DNA of 64,000 bases from Owenia fusiformis (GCA_903813345.2 CAIIXF020000005.1:20155375-20219374); one strand, 5' to 3'; shown: positions 28,823-42,106, numbered from the stretch's first letter. The notes: generated by a model not told the origin, from the letters alone. Numbers and translations: made by a program.

Positions 28823-31800
28823 ATGGGGTTGTTCGGTAAATCTAACCAAAAACCACCTAAAGATCAGGTAACTATCATGTAATTGATATCCCATTTGTGC
28901 TTCAGGATATATTCCTTTTAATTAGCTAGCTTATGTAGCGATATGAAGTGGTAAACACATTGAATTTATGAATTCTAAAAAATATCTCCAGAAATTTTTG
29001 ATTTTCAATTTCATTTGAAAAATAAATCCCAATGGGCTCAATGCAAACATGCAAATAGCCTAGTTCAACGTCGTTAAACTCAATAACGGCGATCTTTACT
29101 ATTAGGAATTTTCTTGGGTGCCGTTATTGAGTTTAACCTCTTTACTATTCTTTCCTTTGATGCAAGTTCTCGATCCATCGAAACCATTTTGCCGCGATAA
29201 CATGCAATTGAAACTTGACAATAATATAAAAACACATAACATCAAGCGATTCAACACAATATTATTGTGTTAAATGTTCATATATACTCTTAAAATGAGG
29301 CTACACTTACCAATCTCTAAAATGACATTTCCGCATGTCCGTCATGTGTCTGTTCGTCCGAGTGTCCCGGATCGTAAAATTAAACTATTTACTAAGTTCT
29401 TCGCCGCCTAATGTATATCACTTAGCTTTTATTGATTCTTTCATAAGTTTCGTCAAAAACTCAGTTTGACCAGAGTAATCTGTCTCACCGCTCGAATTTT
29501 CTTGAAAAATGTCTATTTTCTAATCACCCGGATGTGCGGTTTACTTGGACTCGCCCAAAACGAGGGGTGTCAAACGCAAGATGGTAGAGATGCAGACATG
29601 TCGCCACTCTCAGAGAATCTATTTCATAATTTCAACATTACTACGCGGTTTTACAAGCGAAAAGGATAAGGGCAGGTTGTATATAGGACTGGACAAGATG
29701 AAAATAAATATTATAAATAGATGACACCCCTTTCGAAATAAGATGAACTGAACCTATCACGTCACCGATTTCTACAAGGAAGGATATTTCACTTTTTGTG
29801 ATTTTGTAACAATGATGGGGAATCAACCCAAACTAGAAGTCAAATTTTCAAAAAGTTAAATTTTCAAAGTTGATAAACAATTTTCGAAACAAGATTTCTA
29901 GATGTATTTTTGCATGAAGATTTCAAATATGACATCACTTTGACTGAATTTTGAATATTTAATGACGTAAATCAAGATTATTTCTACTCGCATCTAGTCT
30001 GTTGAATGTCTACATTGTACAATTACAACTAATGGTCACATGAAATATTTATCATTGTTCCAGGTGAAGGAGTGGTGCTCTAATTTGAGGAAGGAAGGTT
30101 ATAAGTTGGAAAGGCAGATCAAATGTAAGTATTTGGGTTGAAAAGAATAGGGAAACCTCATACCGAATATTTGCTGAATATTTCAGAAGCAGAAAAAGTG
30201 ATTTTAAGACATGCCAAGTTTAAACAATTTGAATAAAGCACAGTATGTGCTGTATAAATGATAATATTGTTTGTTTGTATTATAATTATACTGTACTCCT
30301 GGTACATTTCATGAATTTTGAGAAAACACAATTATGCGGTTATTATTTTTGTTAAAATCTCATTATGCTCTGAATCCTGAAGCTCTGTAATAACAGTAAC
30401 CTCATGTTGTAGTAAGTACACCTACCTAATGTCATCTTTGTCAATGGCACACTGCACCTTAACCTCTATACCTCTATAATTTTTGCGATTTTACCACAAT
30501 CGCCAAACTAAATTGCACACGAAGAATACTGGGAGTACAGTATTTTATTTTATTATAAGTAAAATTGTATTATACTTTATGCAAAAATACTTAATTTAGT
30601 TGTTTGTGTAAGTTGAAAAATTAAGTTCAATCACACATATGCACATATGCACAGTCTTAGGTCAATATATTTGAATTGAACACAAAAAATATCATTTTTA
30701 CCATTTTATCATTTTCCATTACCTAACTCTATTTGCTCCCCATTGAATAGACTACTGTATATACATGTACATGTATGTGTAGTGCTTGCAGATTTTTGAT
30801 ATCATACTGTACCTTACATTATTTTCTCACACTCTTTTGCAATATGCAAAAATATAAGTATAAATACATTTACATGTTTATGCTTAAGACATGTTGGAGG
30901 CCTCAACAGTCAAGAAATGGTCAAAGCTCAAATCTAAGGCCATGTTTAAACTACAGTACTGTGAACTTATCCGCTATTATTTATTTTATTTTTTTTATGT
31001 ATATATAATAACTTATCCGCTATTATGCCAAAACTGTTAATAAGATTCTCATCAACAAACATTAATATATTGTTTCTTACTGATTTCCTTACATGTCCTT
31101 GAAGAAATTAAAGATTGAAACCGTGGGAAGTTAACGAAATGCCAGTGCTATTCTGATGATGGTGTTGTGCAAATGGTGCCTTCCGCATGAAGTTCATGAA
31201 ATATAAAAAAATAATGTAGAAGAATATGTGCAGTGTATTCTGCCGTAACAATTAACCTATTATAGACTGGAATATTATTTGGAGAGAGATGAAAAGTAAG
31301 TGGAAAAAGCTTTAATTCAATTTTATTGACACATTTTTGTAGCCATTGAGCGAGAAGAGGAAAAGGTGAAGAGGACAATCAAAGACTCGGCCAAGAAAAA
31401 CCAACCTGATGTCTGTAGAATTCTGGCCAAAGAACTTGTTCAATCAAGAAAGACAGTTTCAAAGATTCACTCAGCTAAGGCACATTTGAACTCAGTGTCC
31501 ATGAGTATGAAGCAACAGCTTGGTGAATATTGCTTTTTATTTCAGTAGTGGCATTAAATACTCTTTGCAATGATGATAATGGTAGAAAGTGCTGCACTAG
31601 TTTCACGCCAAATTTACAGTTTTGAGATGACAGTCATTCTATATGACATAAATATTATAAAATGATATGTTCTATAATTCAATCTCTTCAGATTACATGA
31701 TCTGATGTGATTTCATCAGTTCAAACTTAACTAGTATTTTCAAACCAACCATCTAGTGTTTTCCCCAGCTAACGTACATGTGTCACGGTGTGTTATATTA

Positions 31801-33928
31801 TCAATTCTGGTTCATCTAGCCTAGTGTGACCTTATGTTTCCAGTCCTGGGTGTTCTACTTGTGTATCTGTAATAATTCTGTGTATGCTTCCAGCTACACT
31901 GCGTGTAACAGGGGCATTAGAGAAGAGTACCGAAGTGATGAAAAGTATGCAAAATCTAGTCAAGGTGCCAGAAGTTCAAGCCACAATGAGAGACATGTCC
32001 AAAGAGATGATGAAGGTACAGTATCCCAGCATTAGAATGTTCAAAGTTTTGCATAAATTTATATCATGTTCAACCACTGCTATAATGAATTGAGGTGTTA
32101 TGCACATGCATGTATATATACTGTAGTAAGTTCAAATTACCTTGGAATGGTCACAGATGAAGTTGTAGCAACTGGATTTTATGCCTAATAGTAAAAAAAG
32201 ACCATGTGAGGAATGGCAAGTGATTTTAGATGGTCATATCTTTCACCATGAGTACTTTCTGGGTATAGATACAGTGTTTTTTATTTAAACAAAATGTTTT
32301 CTTTCAAGTGAAGTCCCCATGAAAATAATGGATTATGACCCCCCTTTGGCACTTTTTTAAAAATGTTAGGCTTATTTTCAAAAAGAGGATCTTGTTTTCC
32401 TCAATTTAAAATCATAGGGGTTTATCGTTTCAAGTCAAAACTACCAACAGTTTAGGTATTTTAGTTGCTCTAGCAAGCTCTAACTTTCCTCCTCGTGGAG
32501 TTAAGGTCACAATTTTTCGTTAAAACATGTCATATTCAATTTAAGAAAGTCAGAAAACTTCAGATCAAAAAATTCCTTAGGGGGCAATTCTGCCCCCTAA
32601 CCATTTAAGGGTTAAAAATAATATATAATCCCAATTTTAATGTCTTATTCTTAAAGGGTCCCATGCAAAGTTTGAAAATACAGTTGAATCATTCAAATAT
32701 TACTATTTATGACTTGAAAACTTATCTGAGACATTTTTCTCATAATTTTTTCATATTTCAATTTGATTTTTCTATGACCAAATACAACACTGTAAAAACT
32801 TAATTTTCTCTACTCCATTGAATTAAAGATCCAGCAAAATGATATAATTTCAACCATTTAATCTATGATTTTCATCATATTTATGAACTTGTCATTTTTA
32901 AAATGTGTGATGTCACTCAGGTGGCAATATATTTTTTTCAAAGATTTTCAATTCATTTTTTGAGTTCAGACTATTATATAAGTTATTGAATGATTTGAAG
33001 TGCAACACAGGATCTAGGATATATTATGCTCAAGAAATTCTATATTGGCACAAGCACTTCAAATTATTCTATAATGTTTTTATCATGTGTGATCTTAGTC
33101 CAATACATTTTACTTAGAAGATAATCCCTAGGAAATATTATGTATTTCTCTGTAATGCTACAGAGAAGATCAATGGGGACAATCTCAGTAGCAATACAGA
33201 TTGGTACAGCACAAGAACTGACCAATCAGAGGGCTTCATTTTACAGCTCATACGCCAAAGTGGGTTTAAACTTTATTTTGGGCCTCTAAGTAACTGGCTT
33301 CAGGCCTTTAAGTGAGGATGGAGCTTAGGTCAAACACTTCAGACTAGATATCATTGCTCTTTTCAAAGTTTTTGTGCCAAAATGATGTTGTAAACTATGA
33401 ACATGGACATTTTTCTCTTAGATGGGTATCATAGAGGAAATGATGGAAGATACATTTGAGTCTCTAGATGATGATGAGCTTGAAGATGAAGCAACAGAGG
33501 AGGTTGAGAAAGTATTGTTCGACCTCACTGCAGGTAATTACTCCCATAATGCAATAATTAATTAAGTTAAGCCGAAATAAAGGCCTTACTTGGAGCTTTC
33601 AACAACAGGCAAAATTTAATTCAATTAAACAATTCATTGTGTTTCTATACAGTGCCTCAAATATTTCAAACTGTATGATATAATATATTGTACATGCTTT
33701 TTGACAAGATTTAAAACTTATATATTCAAATTACTTATTCTAATATATTCATTTTGTATAGCTCATGCAGGATCAATATGTAATTTCTCACTTCCAGGGG
33801 AGTTGGGTAAAGCTCCGTCAGCTGTTGAGGATTCACTTCCTGTTCACGAGCCAGAGGGAGCCACAGCAGCCCCAGAAGAAGAAGACGTTACAGAAATGCA
33901 AGCAAGACTTGAAGCTCTAAGAAGTTAA
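28823..33928 (+). CDS. CHMP3: Charged multivesicular body protein 3 (ESCRT-III, Vps24), complete 6-exon gene
   Basis: An ESCRT-III subunit that co-polymerises with CHMP2 and CHMP4 on endosomal membranes and recruits VPS4 for multivesicular body formation, cytokinesis and membrane repair. Exons: 28823-28867, 30064-30124, 31343-31522, 31894-32015, 33422-33533 and 33798-33928, all GT-AG, total 651 nt, 216 aa plus TAA (the human protein is slightly longer). The N-terminus is MGLFGK, as in CHMP3 orthologues, and a basic helical core follows (EREEEKVKRTIKDSAKKN, SAKAHLNSVSMSMKQQL, KSTEVMKSMQNLVKVPE). The C-terminal third is acidic and ends with MQARLEALRS, a MIM1-type motif for the VPS4 MIT domain. 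The start is fixed by the conserved MGLFGK. No defect is seen. Confidence 0.96.
29061..29388 (+). repeat. Dispersed repeat, copy 2, with an 18-bp perfect inverted repeat
   Basis: Same family and orientation as 5204-5361, but with extra internal sequence. Within that, GTTAAACTCAATAACGGC (29073-29090) and GCCGTTATTGAGTTTAAC (29120-29137) are exact reverse complements around a 29-nt loop. It lies in CHMP3 intron 1. Confidence 0.7.
32016..33421 (+). other. CHMP3 intron 4
   Basis: GT at 32016 to AG at 33421. Ordinary AT-rich intron; I see no coding sequence or defined repeat boundary. Introns 1-3 and 5 likewise hold no recognisable gene. Confidence 0.75.
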
Positions 33929-34775
33929 TCCAAATATGGCAGAGTTATCCATATAAGGCAGTGTTATCACGACTTGCACATTCAAGATCTGATAGTGGCC
34001 GCTGTTTCATTTCAAGCATTTTAAAGTGGTGCGAATACTTTTTATATTGTATTGCAATCTCGTTCATAACTGATCTTTGCAGTACAAAAGACAGATAAAA
34101 GAACCATAAATGAATTTTAATTGCTTGTGGTTGATACATGAACTCATCTTTAAAAAGATATTTGAAGAATAGAGAAATCAGAACACTTTTTAATTGATAT
34201 ATTTTGAGTCTTAATTGGGATCAAAGTTCATGTAGACATTTGGGTTTCTCTTCTATTTCTGTCCAATTTCTACTTTGGATAAAAATTACTATTTTTAATA
34301 TACACTCTATACTTCAAATTGGTAGCAGAAGTTCTTCAGAATGATATTCATTAAAAGAAGGAGAAAGAATTGAAAAAGTGGACATCACCTTTATCAATTC
34401 AAATTAATATGAACATTTCTGCATCATCAATCATTCTTCAATAATTTCTATTTGATCAAATCTCCATACCTTTATTTGTAAGAAAAGGGATACATGGGTG
34501 TTTATATATGCTAATGTAAACCACTGAGTTTTTTGCCATTTTTACAGTCCTGACAAGCCATTGTATTTGGTGAAATAGAAAAACAATAAGTGCAATCCTG
34601 AATTGAATATTTTATAATTTAATGTTTTATGTTGCGCAAAGCTGGTTTTTACTCCATGTACATAGTGTAGAAATAATTGAAATTTGTAAAAAGTTTTGTA
34701 AGATAATATTTATGAAATATTTCAAAGTAGTGAACTGTTAACAGTATATATAAATAAACAAATTATTGTGACTAA
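33929..34775 (+). other. CHMP3 3' UTR and polyadenylation region
   Basis: Follows the TAA at 33926-33928. AATAAA at 34753-34758 is the best polyadenylation signal and would give a 3' UTR of about 0.85 kb. No other gene seen. Confidence 0.5.
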
Positions 34776-34851
34776 GAAGACTAGAATCTAAATTACTGAT
34801 ACATGTAGGTCTAAATTACTGATACCTTATTGTAACAGAAGCAGACCTTAA

Positions 34852-35455
34852 ACCCTGGGGGTTCACTGTATATAAAACTCGAAGGGGGTCCTAGGCTGAA
34901 GCCTCAAATATCAATATTTTCCCATACCAATCTGTCAAATTTCAATATGTTCCCATACCAACCAAAGTAACGCCCAAAGGCCATACCAAATGTCCAAATA
35001 TAGGAACAATGCCATACCAAATGTCCAAATATAGGAACAATGCCATACCAAATGTCCAAATATGGGACCAATGCCATACCTTAATTCAAAATCTCGCGAG
35101 ACTTCATCAAAGCCTTTGATTGGTCCTCATTTCCGGGGAAAAGGGCTGAAATTCAAAAGTTGAAGAAGGCCCTGGAAAGGAAGATACTTCGGGAAACGAT
35201 CCAAAACAACTTCAAATTTGCAACTACTGGACCAATGCCATACCACGAATGTTAGGTAACGTATCTACAACGGCCATTCTCATACCAGAAGAGCAAAAGT
35301 CCGACCATTGCCATACCTCAGAAGTCAGAAATTTCCGGGCATTCCCATACCAAATCCTAAAATATGGTTCCATTGCCATACCAAACGTTGAAAAAGGTAC
35401 CCCACATGCGCCGAGGATCCCCGTCAAGGTTTATATATAGTGAACCCCCCGGGCC
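34852..35455. mobile_element. piggyBac-like MITE with 31-bp internal repeats
   Basis: Flanked by TTAA at 34848-34851 and 35456-35459. The left end ACCCTGGGGGTTCACTGTAT is mirrored by ATATAGTGAACCCCCCGGGCC on the right, an imperfect TIR of about 28 bp. Three tandem copies of a 31-bp unit (CCATACCAAATGTCCAAATA then TAGGAACAATG) lie near 34981-35075, and scattered CCATACC motifs fill the rest. There is no transposase. Confidence 0.75.
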
Positions 35456-35694
35456 TTAAACATCAAAATGTTAAAAAAAAATTTCTTAGGTCTGATAATG
35501 ATTTTACTGTTTAAGTTGTAATTTTTCTGAAAGAAAATCTACCAGATTTATCCAAAATTCAAATTGTATTTGACTGGGTAATTGATAAGAATACAAATCA
35601 TTAAAATAAAGCTTATTTTCAATGCAGCAACACTAATTTAGCTGGTGCATGTATGTCATTTTATCAAATATATACATGGGTATATGTACATGTA

Positions 35695-36351
35695 CAGGGT
35701 GTCTTGAAAGTATGGCCCCCCCCCCCCCCCCTAGGCAGACATATACCAGTGTCGTCATAGTAAGGGTCATATATCATTTTAAAGCTTATCCAAAGTTACA
35801 TTGATTCACCAAGTACCATGGTTCAACTCTCAAATGTGAAAAAATTACAGGCATTTCAAAATTTAGTGTTTGGTCAAAATTAAGTTCAATTTTACGCCAA
35901 ATCACTAGTCAATGTGTCCTCCCTGGCCATCTTAACAGCAGCAATTCTTTTCAGGTCGGATAGATATTGAGTTGGAAAAAGAGAATGGTGAGGGTAGAAA
36001 CTCTAAGGAAACTCTTCTAAAGTCCCTTAACAGGTTTTAAGAGGGTTATAAAATTCCACACTCCTATTTGAAGGGCTTTTAAGGTCATATCTGAAAATAA
36101 TTGCCAGGCTGCATGGCCAGGCTGCCAGGGGGGGGACACATTGACTAGTAATGTGGTGTAAAATTGAACTTTATTTTGACAAAACACTAACTTTTAAAAT
36201 GACTGTAACTTTTTCCCATTTGGGAGTTAAACCATGATACTTGGCAAATCAATGTAACTTTGGACAAGCTTTAAAATGATATATGACGCATACTATGAGG
36301 ACACTGGAATATGTCTGCCTAGGGGGGCCCCCATACTTTCGGGACACCCTG
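35695..36351. mobile_element. mariner-like MITE, 657 bp, TIRs of about 210 bp
   Basis: Starts CAGGGTGTCTTGAAAGTATG and ends CATACTTTCGGGACACCCTG, with TA on each side (35693-35694 and 36352-36353). Inverted arms extend about 210 bp (GGCAGACATAT, AAGTTACATTGATT, CCATGGTT, AAATTAAGTTCAATTTTAC against their mirrors). The CAGGGTGTC end and TA target are typical of Tc1/mariner. No transposase ORF remains. Confidence 0.8.
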
Positions 36352-36353
36352 TA

Positions 36354-38205
36354 TATATAAATTTTCACTTAAATATATTTTTTCTTACACAATACAGTGT
36401 ACATGGCTAATAATAATGATTTTATCTGAATAAGAATGCAGATAGAGCATTGAGAATTATTTATGGGCCCATATATTAATAAAATCATCCAACATTTTAT
36501 GAGAACATGCATGTTTAAAAAATACAGGTAAAAAGTTTCCTGATTATGTGTAAATAATATAGTACTATATACATTAGAATGATCAAATAGTTTTCTAGTG
36601 GTTACTTTGAATATTCATATATCGGGTGTCCCAAAAGAGTTAAACACTCTTTGACAAGTATTTTCTCAGGAGATTAACCAAAATTGAAAAATGTCCACTA
36701 AGTAAATGGTATCAACAACAACTCTGCAAAATATATGAGGGATCAGTCGCAAATTATGTGAGAATTGTCAAATTCAACATTCAATAGCAATAGACTGATA
36801 GACAAGTTATCTTCATATCTAAATGAAGAAGTTTTTCTGATAGAAATTCTTTTGCTTATTTCATGCAAAATTATCCTGCCCTTTAAATGCCTGTTCTGTC
36901 AGTTTGTCCTTCACTTCCTTTAAATCTTCTCTTCCAGATAGACCCATATAAGACATGTTGATGATACCCTTAGGCAACTCAGTAAAAACTTTCAATGAAT
37001 TCAGTTATTCCATTGTTGAGAACAGTTATTCCATTGCCGACAAAGTACTTGTCAAGAACTGTTTTACTTTTTATATTACCATGTAATGCCAGTTACAGGT
37101 AGTCCGCTTTTCAATCACCAGAACAAAGCATTTTATATGAAGTATTTATTCACCAGGAGGGATTAGATCAAGGGAAAAATCAATACCCAGTGATTTCAAC
37201 GGGAAGTGGCGTTTTGTTCAGTGGATGAGCTGCGCGCGCACGCGTAAAGGATGATTCTCGGTTTGGAGAACGAAGTTCATCACTCTAATTGAGCGTTATC
37301 CCTGCTTCGGACAAATTTGATTTTTTTTACATAATATAGATTTGAATGTCTTCTTTTGAATAGTCTTAAATTAATTTGGGTAATATTTCTAGATTTTCCA
37401 TCAAAAAATTACTAGTGAACCACCCAACGTCGCTTTTATGATTCGTACCACTTTTTTAACTTGATGTATTGCATATTTCCGTGGGTCAATTTGAGAAAAA
37501 AGACAAACAAAGCGTACAGGGATATGTCATGAGCATATCATGAAAAAATCCTTTCAATATGTTTTTAAGAAACATTCGAAAATAATTCATTCTTAAATCG
37601 TGTCCCATTTTCGAGATATTCTCTGACATTTTATACACATTCATCCAATAGAGGGCCTCTCAAAAGAGCGACTTCAGATTTTTGGCATTTTACAAGTCAT
37701 ATATAAAATTGATTAATCATCTATTAATTAGATGTCACCACTTGCTATGAACTATGCTAGTGGTGAATATAAGCTAGTCAATTGCTGTGAGCTGGAGAGG
37801 GTGTATTTATATCACTTCTATCCTACCACGTGATTACGTGGTCGATGGGGATTTTCTGCTAATAATACACTGAAAACTGCCTGATGAATCTATACAATAT
37901 ATAGTAGAACACTTGGAATAAACATGTATGTAAAATCTAGTATAAGCTTACATTCAGAAATATGGAAATAAACAAACGTCCTTCCTTTACAGCTTCACTG
38001 TAGCCTGTACTCCTTTAAAGGGATACATCAATGAGTTAAAAATAAAAAATCGGTGTGGAGAATGGACGGGGAATCGAAACACAATTCAGTGCGTAGGAGG
38101 TGAGGAACTTGCCACAAGATTACGCCTCTTTCTACCTCTCTCTTCCTGATTTAAACCTTAAAATTCGCCCAAGCATCGATCAACGTGGTTATTATAGCTA
38201 TAAAT
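36354..38205. other. Intergenic repeat-rich stretch
   Basis: GGGTGTCCCAAAAG near 36624 looks like one end of another mariner-type element without a clear partner. A dispersed repeat lies at 37249-37545. A 6-bp-armed palindrome CCACGTGATTACGTGG lies near 37827. An open minus-strand frame of about 45 codons near 36877-37015 is described under findings. No confirmed gene. Confidence 0.55.
37249..37545 (+). repeat. Dispersed repeat, copy 1 (inverted mate at 62302-62598)
   Basis: GGATGATTCTCGGTTTGGAG, CTGCTTCGGACAAATTTGAT, CACCCAACGTCGCTT and CTTGATGTATTGCATATTT occur in the same order in reverse complement at 62302-62598, with few differences. Weaker similarity continues outward (about 37150-37180 with 62690-62715). 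Class unknown. Confidence 0.8.
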
Positions 38206-38207
38206 TA

Positions 38208-41200
38208 CGGAAAGCGAAAGGGGATATACCGCAGAATTTAAAATTCAATGGAGTTTTAACATGGGAGTGATATCACACACCGCGGCCCAGTCAGATATAT
38301 TTCTGCGCACTTTATTTATTTAATTCACTTTGCACAACGCGCCCCTGTAATTCATTCAGTGCGCAATTAAAAATTGTTTATGAGTGATATCGCACACCGT
38401 GGCCCAGTAAGATCGATTTCTGCGCACTTTATTTATTAACATACTCAAAATATCGCGCTGAAGCTTGTATATGCTGGCGCGATGTAATTATAGTTTTCTG
38501 TTAATAAATGCCCAACAAGAAAGGGTAGCACAACGAATTCAACTTTTTTCGAAAGACTGCAGACTTGACCTGCGAAATTGTAATTTTGGATCACAGTGAT
38601 GCCTCTAGAGAGATATCTATGAGAATTACAGATTATAGTGCGCAGAATTATAAAGTCAAACTGACCTCAAAATGGTAGTACACAGTGTACACTGCCATCT
38701 TTCAATAAAGTAACTACAGACCTTCGTATACAAAATACCAGAATGATTGATGTAATACCTGTATACCATTTCTTCTGGGAGAAGGAAAGTTCCTATATGT
38801 ATTCCATGGCCGTAGCCAGGGGGCCTCACCCCCCTCCCCCTTGCCAAATATTCGTTCAAAATCATGCAGTTTTTCACCATTCTTAGCACTTTTCGCATGA
38901 TTTTTTTGCCATTACTGTCAAAAAGCTCCCCCCTCTTGGCAAAATCTCCCCCTTGGTAAAATCACTCCCCCAGGTGAATCCAGGATACGGGTCTGTATTC
39001 TTAGACGAGATTGTTCAAGAACATAAGGTAGACATAAGTGCCACCTGTTAAAAGCTAGGAGATCTTTTCTAAGTTATTAAGTCATCAATCAGCAGACTGG
39101 TAATTGTATCCCCCACCCACTTCAAACTCCATACACTAACATACTATTACAATTTTATCTGTGTTTATTTGACTGTAGAAGGTGTACATTCATAGCATTG
39201 AATTGCATTTCATTGCATTGTATTGTATTGTATAGCACATCATTGTATTGTATTGTACTGCATTTTATTGTATTGCACTGCATTGTATTGTATTGCACTG
39301 CATTGTATTCTATTGCATTATATTGTACTGTATTGCACTGTATTATATTATATTGTACTGCATTGTACTTTATTGCACTGCATTGTATTGTACTGCAGTG
39401 TACTACATTGTATTGCGCTGCATTGTATTGTATTGCACTGCATTATAATGTATTGCACTGTACCACATTGTGTCGCACTGCATTGTATTACACTGCATTG
39501 TTTTGAATTGCACTGCACCATATTGTATTGCATTGCATTGCAGTGCACTGCATTGTATTATATTGCACTGCATTGTATTGCACAGTATTGTATTACATTG
39601 TCTTGAATTACACTGCATTTTATTACACTGCATTGTATTTTATTGCACTGCATTGTATTGTACTGCAGTGTACTGTATTCTATTGCACAGCATTGTTTTG
39701 TATTGCACTGTATTGTATTGCATTGTATTGAATTGCACTGTATTGTATTTTATTGCACTGCTTTGCACTACATTGTATTGCACTGTATTTAACTGCGATG
39801 TATTGTATTGCACTGCACTGAACTGCGATGTATTGTATTGCACTGTATTGCACTGCACTGTATTGAACTGCGATGTATTGTATTGCACTGCATTGTATTG
39901 CACTGTACCACATTGTATTGTATTGAAATGAACTACATTGTAACTGTATTGTATTTTATTGCACTGCATTGCACTACATTGTATTGCACTGTATTGAACT
40001 GTGATGTATTGTATTGCACTGCATTGTATTGAAATGAATTACATTGTAACTGTATTGTATTTTATTGCACTGTATTGAACTGCGATGTATTGTATTGCAC
40101 TGCATTGTATTGCACTGTACCACATTGTGTTGCACTGTATTGTATTACACTGCATTGCTTTGTATTGCACAGTATTGTATTGCATTGTCTTGATTTACAC
40201 TGCATTTTATTACACTGCATTGTATTTTATTGCAGTGTAATGTATTGTATTGCACAGCATTGTATTGTATTGCACTGTGTTGTATTGCATTGTATTGAAT
40301 TGCACTGTATTGTATTTTATTGCACTGCATTGCACTACATTGTATTGCACTGTATTGAACTGTGATGTATTGTATTGCACTGCATTGTATTGCACTGTAC
40401 CACACTGTATTGTATTACACTGCATTGCTTTGTATTGCACAGTATTGTATTGCATTGTCTTGATTTACACTGCATTTTATTACACTGCATTGTATTTTAT
40501 TGCAGTGTAATGTATTGTATTGCACAGCATTGTATTGTATTGCACTGTGTTGTATTGCATTGTATTGAATTGCACTGTATTGTATTTTATTGCACTGCAT
40601 TGCACTACATTGTATTGCACTGTATTGAACTGTGATGTATTGTATTGCACTGCATTGTATTGCACTGTACCACATTGTATTGCACTGCATTGTATTGAAA
40701 TGAACTACGTTATAACTGTATTGTATTTTATTGCACTGCATTGCACTACATTGTATTGCACTGTATTGAACTGCGATGAATTGTATTGCACTGCATTGTA
40801 TTGCACTGTACCACATTGTGTTGCACTGTATTGTATTACACTGCATTGCTTTGTATTGCACAGTATTGTATTGCATTGTCTTGATTTACACTGCATTTTA
40901 TTACACTGCATTATATTTTATTGCAGTGTAATGTATTGTATTGCACAGCATTGTATTGTATTGCACTGTGTTGTATTGCATTGTATTGAATTGCACTGTA
41001 TTGTATTTTATTGCACTGTATTGCACTACATTGTATTGCACTGTATTGAACTGCGATGTATTGCACTGCATTGTATTGCACTGTACCACATTGTATTGCA
41101 CTGCATTGTATTGAAATGAACTACATTGTATTGCACTGCACGGCATTGTTGTGCACTGTATTGCATTGCACTGCATTGTATTGCATTATATTGCACTGTA

Positions 41201-42104
41201 TTGTATTGCATCGTATTGCACTGCATTTTATTGTATTATATTGCACTACATTGTATTGTATCATATTGCACTGCATTTTTGCTTCATATAACACTGCTTT
41301 GTATTGCATCATATTACACTACATTGTATTGCATCATATTGCACTGCATTGTATTGCATCATATTGCTCTGCATTGTATTGCATCATATTGCACCGCATT
41401 GTATTACATCATATTGCACCACATTGTATTGCATCATATTGCACTGCATTGTATAACATCATATTGCACTGCATTGTATTGCATCATATTCCGTATTTAC
41501 CATTTCGTTACAGTTTTATTACATAAAATGTTATTTATAAGATTATAATTTTCAAACATTGAAAATATTTTATACAATATCAATTAAAAGATATGAAATG
41601 GCCCAAAATAATATATTTTCAATGGAACCCTCTGCAAGGGTCACTTCAACACAACGCCATGTGTAATCTGTATGCATACGCCCTCTTTTAATGAACATTA
41701 TCTTTGAAACCATATTAGAATCGAATCTGATAAAAGTGCGCATCATGGTCCTGGATGTGCTGCGCGGTAGAATCGGGAAATTTCAAAGTTCTCCTCGTTA
41801 GAGCCATCAATATTATCCAAAATTGTCATTTCGCTGGTTCACTCCGCAGTCTTTCGAAAAAAATCAAATTCGTGGTGCCACGAATTTTTATTCGTTATTT
41901 ATTCACAGATAATCATTTTTTTATCGCGCACTGAATGCCGGAATTTCTGCGCACTTTATTTTAATTAACTTTGCACAACGCGGCCCCTGTAATTCATTCA
42001 GTGCGCGATGAAATCTATCTGACTGGGCCGCGGTGTGTGATATCACTCCCATGTTAAAACTCCATTCGATTTTGAATTATGCGCATGTCCCCTATAGCTT
42101 TCCG
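38208..42104 (+). mobile_element. Left half of nested palindrome: TIR element carrying a pentamer array
   Basis: Begins CGGAAAGCGAAAGGGG and ends CCCCTATAGCTTTCCG, with TA on each side. Just inside both ends lies ATGGGAGTGATATCACACAC, then CGCGGCCCAGTCAGAT in mirrored orientation. So this 3.9-kb half has inverted termini of its own. It contains about 1 kb of flank, the pentamer array (39196-41491) and about 0.6 kb of flank. The flank segment with CCGTAGCCAGGGGGCC (38812-38830) resembles ends of other dispersed repeats. No transposase is seen. The 80-codon minus-strand frame at 38656-38898 recurs unchanged in the other half, but it shows no domain. Confidence 0.8.
39196..41491 (+). repeat. Degenerate TGYAY pentamer array, about 2.3 kb
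   Basis: The array is built of 5-bp units TG(T/C)A(T/C): TGTAT, TGCAC, TGCAT and TGTAC, with occasional variants. Higher-order blocks of about 165-175 bp and longer recur (for example 40075-40370, 40345-40635 and 40640-41060). The right end shifts to units around TTGCATCATA. The pentamer makes a 15-nt coding period, so long open frames of Cys-Ile-Val-Leu-His-Tyr type appear on both strands. These are not genes. Confidence 0.95.
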
Positions 42105-42106
42105 TA

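Noticed and set aside
39198-41548. Many long overlapping ORFs with Cys-Ile-Val-Leu-His-Tyr repeats on both strands
   Set aside because: They follow from the TGYAY pentamer, which lacks stops in several frames and has a 15-nt coding period. No start context, splice signal or domain supports them.
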